Assembly (NCBI GenBank): GCA_900557355.1
Contig: USSR01000144.1
Coordinates: forward strand, 1-11,922
DNA: 11,922 bases
DNA from: an uncultured Bacteroides sp.
GTDB lineage: Bacteria; Bacteroidota; Bacteroidia; Bacteroidales; Bacteroidaceae
Direction of reading: 5' to 3'
Positions 8,118 to 11,922 of this stretch are shown here, in pieces; within the stretch, counting starts at the first letter, position 1; every line of letters starts with the position of its first letter. Below the pieces are notes generated by a model, which saw only the letters and a program-made list of their open reading frames with translations, did no database searches and was not told the origin of the DNA. A program made the position numbers and the translations under genes.

Positions 8118-10079
8118 TTAATATATTTGCAGTTCATCTACATAGCCCGTACCCGTCCAAGTAGATTCTAAAGTAATGGTATTATCCGCCCCCGGACGAA
8201 GTTCAACAGATATTTCGGCACACCGATAAGCATTCCATGCACCGGTAGGTTTAAATTGAACGGTGAAACGGCTGCCATTCACATTCAAGCGGGCGGTCCG
8301 CACCTGAGTGCTTCCGTTGGAATAGCGCAAGGCAAGGGTTCTCTTGCCGCCCGTCAGTCCATCCACCTCTTTCCAGGTAGCATATCCGCCCGAAAGTGGA
8401 AACACCAAATAACCGGAACCGGAAAAGCCCCAAGCGTTTTCTATATCGACTTCCATGGTTACACCGCCACCCACATCTGTCAGTTCTGCTTGTCGGATGA
8501 CGGCAGGCATCGGAGCTTCCGCCTTACGCAATAAACGTATAGTCCAACCGGCATCGGCTTTCAATGAAGTTATCTTCTTATTATTCTTCAGTTCCAAAGC
8601 ACCTTCGTCCACCCATTTGTTGTTCGTATCAAAGTATCCTCTGCTTGTCGAAATAAATTCCAGCGAATCAGGCCAAGAGAAAACACCGCCTTTGGAAGTT
8701 GCCAGCACCACTTCACTACCGCTACGGATGATGCTGAGCGCCTGCGAATTGATATAACCGGGTTTAAAGGTGATACCTTCAACACCCGTAGTCGGCATCA
8801 ACGAATCTCCTTTCCAATTATGGACGAAAAGCCCATATCCACTGGCATTCAGTGCAACATCCGTCATGACGCTATTCAACATTCGGTTCACCAGCCTCAC
8901 ATCTTCCAGATAGGCACCACGTGGAGCAAATTCGTTCTTCTCATCTTTAATAAAGATGCCATGATCGTCAGGACCGCACAACTCATAGTAATCAAAGTTA
9001 TTATTGCCCGACAAAGCTGCAAGTTGCAACTGAGCTATATTGGGAATCTCGGCACCTATTTCCATTATCATACGGTAGTTCTTTCCCATATAAGGAACAT
9101 TTGTCCGTACACTTTCAGCATACGAATCTTCCGTACCGAAGTGATGGCGATAAGTATCAATACCTACAAAGTCAATATAAGTGCCAACCGTGGAACGTAA
9201 CTGTTCATTACTATACAGCACAGAATGTATATCGACATAAGTGCAGTTCATCCGTGTCCAAACAGGATAAGAGGACTCCTTGACGGCACGTCCCAGCTCA
9301 CTCATATACTCCACAATTGTCGCAGACGGGTAGCTACGCACTTCATTTCCCAGCTGCACCCCTATCACAGTATGCGGAGAGTCATTATCCAAATCCCATT
9401 GGGCAATGTGTTCCATCACTTTACCCAGCACATAAGCTTCACGCGCCCTCAGTTTCTTATCACCAAGATCCAGAGAATAATCTGATATATCCCTTCGTAT
9501 GGTATAATCACTGGTGGTCTGGCGCGAACTTCCCTCTGTAGAGAAAGATTGGAAATCACCTGCCTTGGGAGAGTGCATCACATAATCAGGCGTTCGCAAC
9601 TGGTCAGGTTTCAACCACTGCACATGTCCTCCGCTATTCTGACTAAACCAAAGCATTTCCACTTTAAAATTATATTTCCGTGCCAGATTGAGGTAAAGCT
9701 TCAGCGTTGTCCAGTCGAAATGATCTTTACTTGGCTCCACCTCGTACCAGTGGATAGGAATGGAAAGGGTGTTGAATCCCAGTGCGGCAGTTTGCTCAAG
9801 TAATCTTTCACAAGTGGCTATATCCCAATTCCAGCGATAGCGCAACTTGTCGAAACGTACCTGTACATTGGTCATATAAAATGGTTTTCCATCTACCCTC
9901 AATACATATTTCTGCGAACCGTTGAGCGAAGTATCTACATAAGAGATTACTTTTTTTTGAGATGTTTTCTCCTTTGCCATCCCGCCCGAAGACAGCAACA
10001 GCAACATTGTGAATAGGATAAAAGATTTCATGCGAACCTTTGTTTTGTGTCCTGAATGGTTTGATTTCATGGTTTTCAT
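8118..10079 (-). CDS. Secreted clan GH-A glycoside hydrolase (GH42/GH35-like) with C-terminal CBM-like module
   Basis: The product is about 653 residues from ATG 10079. The signal peptide core is MKSFILFTMLLLLSSGGMA, and ATGs at 10070 and 10031 are alternative starts; the open frame up to 10196 is not used because it overlaps the promoter. A TIM-barrel follows, with an LGFNTLSIPIHWYEVEPS strand like GH35/GH42 beta-galactosidases and the acid/base motif LGNEV (Glu246). Glu340 in MIMEIGAE is the likely nucleophile. The middle (GITFKPGYINSQALSIIRSG) resembles the domain of unknown function that follows such barrels in Bacteroides (possibly DUF4978, from memory). The last 125 or so residues, ending WTGTGYVDELQIY, look like a CBM6/35-type beta-sandwich. 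A beta-galactosidase-like role is plausible; the exact GH family is not certain. It has its own promoter and precedes susC by 183 bp. Confidence 0.82.
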   Translation of the reverse strand: MKTMKSNHSGHKTKVRMKSFILFTMLLLLSSGGMAKEKTSQKKVISYVDTSLNGSQKYVLRVDGKPFYMTNVQVRFDKLRYRWNWDIATCERLLEQTAALGFNTLSIPIHWYEVEPSKDHFDWTTLKLYLNLARKYNFKVEMLWFSQNSGGHVQWLKPDQLRTPDYVMHSPKAGDFQSFSTEGSSRQTTSDYTIRRDISDYSLDLGDKKLRAREAYVLGKVMEHIAQWDLDNDSPHTVIGVQLGNEVRSYPSATIVEYMSELGRAVKESSYPVWTRMNCTYVDIHSVLYSNEQLRSTVGTYIDFVGIDTYRHHFGTEDSYAESVRTNVPYMGKNYRMIMEIGAEIPNIAQLQLAALSGNNNFDYYELCGPDDHGIFIKDEKNEFAPRGAYLEDVRLVNRMLNSVMTDVALNASGYGLFVHNWKGDSLMPTTGVEGITFKPGYINSQALSIIRSGSEVVLATSKGGVFSWPDSLEFISTSRGYFDTNNKWVDEGALELKNNKKITSLKADAGWTIRLLRKAEAPMPAVIRQAELTDVGGGVTMEVDIENAWGFSGSGYLVFPLSGGYATWKEVDGLTGGKRTLALRYSNGSTQVRTARLNVNGSRFTVQFKPTGAWNAYRCAEISVELRPGADNTITLESTWTGTGYVDELQIY

Positions 10080-10119
10080 ATTTATCTGATTAATAAATTT
10101 CAGTAGAATGAAGAGACAG

Positions 10120-10148
10120 GCAAAAGTAACAAGTTTATCCGAAAACAA
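10120..10148 (-). promoter_or_regulatory. Probable promoter of the GH-A gene
   Basis: The minus strand reads TACTTTTGC at 10128-10120, an exact TAnnTTTGC -7 element. A TTG at 10148-10146 lies 17 bases upstream as a possible -33 element. The implied leader to ATG 10079 is about 30-35 bases. This placement rules out the longer open frame that begins at 10196. Confidence 0.5.
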
Positions 10149-10155
10149 GCAGAGG

Positions 10156-10188
10156 CAAATCGGGAGAATAGAAAGGGGAAAACAGTCA
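10156..10188. promoter_or_regulatory. Weak copy of the operator motif upstream of the GH-A gene
   Basis: CAAATCGGGAGAAT at 10156-10169 matches the susC/HTCS motif in 10 of its 13 core bases, with AAATCGGG exact. A weaker second half-site, GAAAACAGTCA, starts 22 bp away at 10178. It lies about 30 bp upstream of the GH-A -7 element. The second half-site could be chance. Confidence 0.3.
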
Positions 10189-10297
10189 ACCGCCACGGGG
10201 GGTATTTCTCCTTAACAGAATAGTTTCTTCCTTCTCATCAAAAAGTTACTATTATCCCAAGAAAAAGTTTTCAGTATCGAATACAAATTTGTAAATT

Positions 10298-10690
10298 TTG
10301 CCTGCAAATATATATTCGCAAATTAGAAAGACAGGGGAGAACCTGCCCAACAAAGAAGGAAAACGCATGCTTTATCCACGCCTCATGCAGCGCGGACAAG
10401 CCGACACGGAATACATTGCACGAGTTCTATCCCAAAGAAGTTCATTCAGCAAAGGTGCCGTTGCCGGACTATTACAGGAACTGGCTGATGAACTGGCTTA
10501 CCAAATGGGACAAGGAAAGTCCGTAAAGCTGGATGGCATAGGCACCTTTGTCACTGCACTCGCCTTGCGCGAAGACAAAGAACGGGAAACAGGCGAAGAA
10601 GATTCCACCCGCCGAAACGCACGGAGCATCATCGTAGGAGGCATTACAGCCCCGGGACTGGAGACACACAAGGTATACATTAATGGGTAA
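10298..10690 (+). CDS. HU-like DNA-binding protein (Bacteroidetes HU-related family)
   Basis: The 130-residue product resembles the HU-related proteins of Bacteroidetes, which have a short N-terminal extension before the HU/IHF fold. Visible elements are a YPRLMQRGQADTEYIARVLS helix region, the helix pair GAVAGLLQELADELAYQMGQ, and the strand GKSVKLDGIGTFVTALAL. This last corresponds to the family's G-x-V-x-L-x-x-x-G-x-F core. TTG at 10298 is chosen as the start because it gives MPANIYSQIRKTGEN, which fits the usual MPxxY...RK N-terminus; the first ATG, at 10367, would remove that extension. No clear ribosome binding site or -7 element was seen. It lies divergent from the GH-A gene (218 bp between the starts) and 101 bp before the HTCS gene. 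HU-like proteins bend DNA, and a role at the local promoters is possible but not shown. Confidence 0.75.
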   Translation: MPANIYSQIRKTGENLPNKEGKRMLYPRLMQRGQADTEYIARVLSQRSSFSKGAVAGLLQELADELAYQMGQGKSVKLDGIGTFVTALALREDKERETGEEDSTRRNARSIIVGGITAPGLETHKVYING

Positions 10691-10755
10691 ATTCACCAAA
10701 TTGCAGGGACAAATCGAGCAAAACCATCTTCTTCAGTAGCGATTTTGCCCGATTT
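10685..10755. promoter_or_regulatory. Candidate HTCS operator upstream of the HTCS gene
   Basis: AAATCGAGCAAAA at 10711-10723 and TTTTGCCCGATTT at 10743-10755 form a 13-base inverted pair (12 of 13 match). The second is the exact reverse complement of the susC half-site at 8063-8075, and the match extends to 14 bases. GGGTAAAT at 10685-10692, overlapping the HU-like stop codon, is also shared with the susC operator (8059-8066), as is GGGACAA (10706-10712 and 8036-8042). The right half-site abuts the probable HTCS -7 element, which suggests autoregulation. Confidence 0.55.
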
Positions 10756-10759
10756 ATCT

Positions 10760-10767
10760 TATTTTTG
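10760..10767 (+). promoter_or_regulatory. Probable HTCS promoter -7 element
   Basis: TATTTTTG matches the Bacteroides TAnnTTTG pattern and lies 24 bases before ATG 10792. No -33 TTTG is at a good distance; the upstream space is occupied by the inverted operator pair. Confidence 0.4.
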
Positions 10768-10791
10768 TTGCATAGAGAAATCAGAATTCCA

Positions 10792-11922
10792 ATGAATATG
10801 CGACCACGTATCTGTCTTCCCCTCTTCATCCTGTTGCTACTTGCCGCCAACGGCATGGCGCAACCTTACATTTTGCGGCATCTCGGCATCGAGGACGGAC
10901 TGTCGAACAATTATGTACGAGACATTGCGCAGGACCGACAAGGTTGCATCTGGATAGCGACGGAACTTGGACTGAACCGTTTTGATGGTTGTAGCTTCAC
11001 CACATATAAGAGTAACAGCTCACAGCTAAACAGTGATGCGCTCAACGTGCTGCTATACGACGAAGCGGAAAACAGTCTGTGGATAGGCGGCAAGTTCAAA
11101 GGTATCAACAAACTGGATTGCTACACTTACGAGTTTCATGATTATGTGCCAGAAGAAAGCATACATATTGATAACATCGTACACCTTTCGCACGCTTCCG
11201 ACGGTGGAATATGGATTACTCCACATAATGGGGACGTTATACATTATGACAAACAGAATCGGACATTCACCACACTTCCCGACATAGGAATCACCGGACT
11301 GAGCAGTTCAAACTGGTGTACCTTCGACGATGGGAAAGGTTTTCTTTACATCGGACATGCGCAAGGCGGGATGAGCATCATAGACCTGAAAAATAAAACC
11401 AGCCATACGCTCAGTAATAATCCCAACAATCCGCAGAGCTTGCCCGGCAACAGTGTCTACTCTATCTATAAAGACCATCTGGAAAACATCTGGGTAGGAA
11501 CCAATCGCGGGCTTGGACTCTTCAGCCCGAAGACCGAAGAGTTCACCGTATTCAGGCATGAGCCACGCAATCCGCATTCACTGATTGCAGACCATATTTA
11601 TGCCATCAAGGAGATGAACGACGGCAGTCTATGGATCACCAGTGACATTGGTGGCATCAGCATACTGGACTTACATAGCATCACTTTCAGAAATCCTGAG
11701 AGTGTGCAATTCTACAACATAACGGCAGATAACAGTAAGAATGGCGTTTCATCCGGAAATATCCGCAATCTTCTGCAAGATTCCTTCGGAAACATCTGGA
11801 TAGGTAACTACAGTAGCGGAGTAGACTTTATCAGTCACACACAACCGGTATTCCACGTCCTTCCCTATATGACCGAGAAGGGAAACATCCTGAAGCACAA
11901 ACCCGTCTGGGGCATTTGCAAA
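10792..11922 (+). CDS. Hybrid two-component system sensor/regulator (HTCS), N-terminal propeller part
   Basis: The gene starts at ATG 10792 (ATG 10798 is an alternative) and is open to the right edge, 377 codons. A signal peptide or anchor (RICLPLFILLLLAANGMA) is followed by LRHLGIEDGLSNNYVRDIAQD, the standard start of HTCS periplasmic sensors. At least seven regulator-propeller blades follow, with tips IWIATELGLNRFDG, LWIGGKFKGINKLD, IWITPHNGDVIHYD, LYIGHAQGGMSIID, IWVGTNRGLGLF, LWITSDIGGISILD and IWIGNYSSGVDFI. Known HTCS proteins continue with a second propeller, a Y_Y_Y domain, a transmembrane helix, histidine kinase, receiver and AraC-type DNA-binding domains; these would lie outside the window. 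It would bind a breakdown product of the target glycan in the periplasm and activate the divergent operon. It is likely autoregulated through the inverted sites at 10711-10755. Confidence 0.9.
   Translation, partial: MNMRPRICLPLFILLLLAANGMAQPYILRHLGIEDGLSNNYVRDIAQDRQGCIWIATELGLNRFDGCSFTTYKSNSSQLNSDALNVLLYDEAENSLWIGGKFKGINKLDCYTYEFHDYVPEESIHIDNIVHLSHASDGGIWITPHNGDVIHYDKQNRTFTTLPDIGITGLSSSNWCTFDDGKGFLYIGHAQGGMSIIDLKNKTSHTLSNNPNNPQSLPGNSVYSIYKDHLENIWVGTNRGLGLFSPKTEEFTVFRHEPRNPHSLIADHIYAIKEMNDGSLWITSDIGGISILDLHSITFRNPESVQFYNITADNSKNGVSSGNIRNLLQDSFGNIWIGNYSSGVDFISHTQPVFHVLPYMTEKGNILKHKPVWGICK

Larger units (their letters stand above)
8003..8131. repeat. 14-bp perfect inverted repeat bracketing the susC operator
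   Basis: TGCAAATATATTAA at 8003-8016 is the exact reverse complement of TTAATATATTTGCA at 8118-8131. The left arm contains the susC -7 element; the right arm is the last codons and stop of the GH-A gene. The first 11 bases recur at 10303-10313. The arms are AT-rich, so part of the match may reflect composition. Confidence 0.5.

Noticed and set aside
8122..8130. TATATTTGC on the plus strand as a rightward promoter
   Set aside because: It lies over the last codons of the GH-A gene and would drive only antisense RNA. No plus-strand gene follows for more than 2 kb.
9951..9958. Run of eight T (eight A in the GH-A coding strand) as a phase-variation tract
   Set aside because: The run encodes Gln-Lys-Lys in frame and the gene is intact. 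Eight bases alone is weak evidence for regulated slippage.
10080..10196. N-terminal extension of the GH-A gene up to ATG 10196
   Set aside because: It would put coding sequence across a good -7 element (10128-10120) and delay the signal peptide by about 40 residues.

Overview
The window is typical of a gut Bacteroides (Bacteroidetes) chromosome and carries most of one polysaccharide utilization locus (PUL). The basis is an adjacent SusC/SusD pair, lipoprotein signal peptides, promoter -7 elements of the Bacteroides form TAnnTTTG(C), weak AT-rich ribosome binding sites, and a hybrid two-component sensor/regulator (HTCS) propeller domain at the right edge. No rRNA, tRNA, CRISPR array or insertion sequence was recognised.

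Layout. Five genes lie on the minus strand, in transcription order: a clan GH-A glycoside hydrolase with a C-terminal carbohydrate-binding-like module (10079-8118); susC (7934-4644); susD (4629-2578); a bimodular esterase with an SGNH/CE12-like and a polysaccharide-deacetylase (CE4-like) half (2359-947), whose 3' end is shifted out of frame into a fragment at 938-696; and a GH43 lipoprotein that runs off the left edge (676-1). Two genes lie on the plus strand: a small HU-like DNA-binding protein (10298-10690) and the HTCS N-terminus (10792 to the right edge). Gaps between genes are all shorter than 300 bases and hold the regulatory sequences.

How the parts fit. SusD (surface glycan-binding lipoprotein) and SusC (TonB-dependent outer-membrane porin) would capture and import oligosaccharides. 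The GH43 and GH-A enzymes would trim sugars, and the esterase would remove acetyl groups. The mix (GH43 of the NAHG type, GH42/35-like GH-A, CE12-like esterase) suggests an acetylated, galactose- or arabinose-containing plant glycan such as a pectic side chain or arabinogalactan. That substrate is inference only. The HTCS would sense a periplasmic oligosaccharide and switch on the minus-strand operon.

Main points of interest: (1) a 14-base motif, TAAATCGGGCAAAA, is shared between the susC upstream region and the HTCS upstream region. At susC it is followed by a related half-site 21 bp away, all inside a 12-bp palindrome, which makes a candidate HTCS operator. (2) The esterase gene is disrupted by a frameshift at about position 974. 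(3) A 14-bp perfect inverted repeat brackets the susC operator. (4) The HU-like gene beside the HTCS appears to start at TTG.
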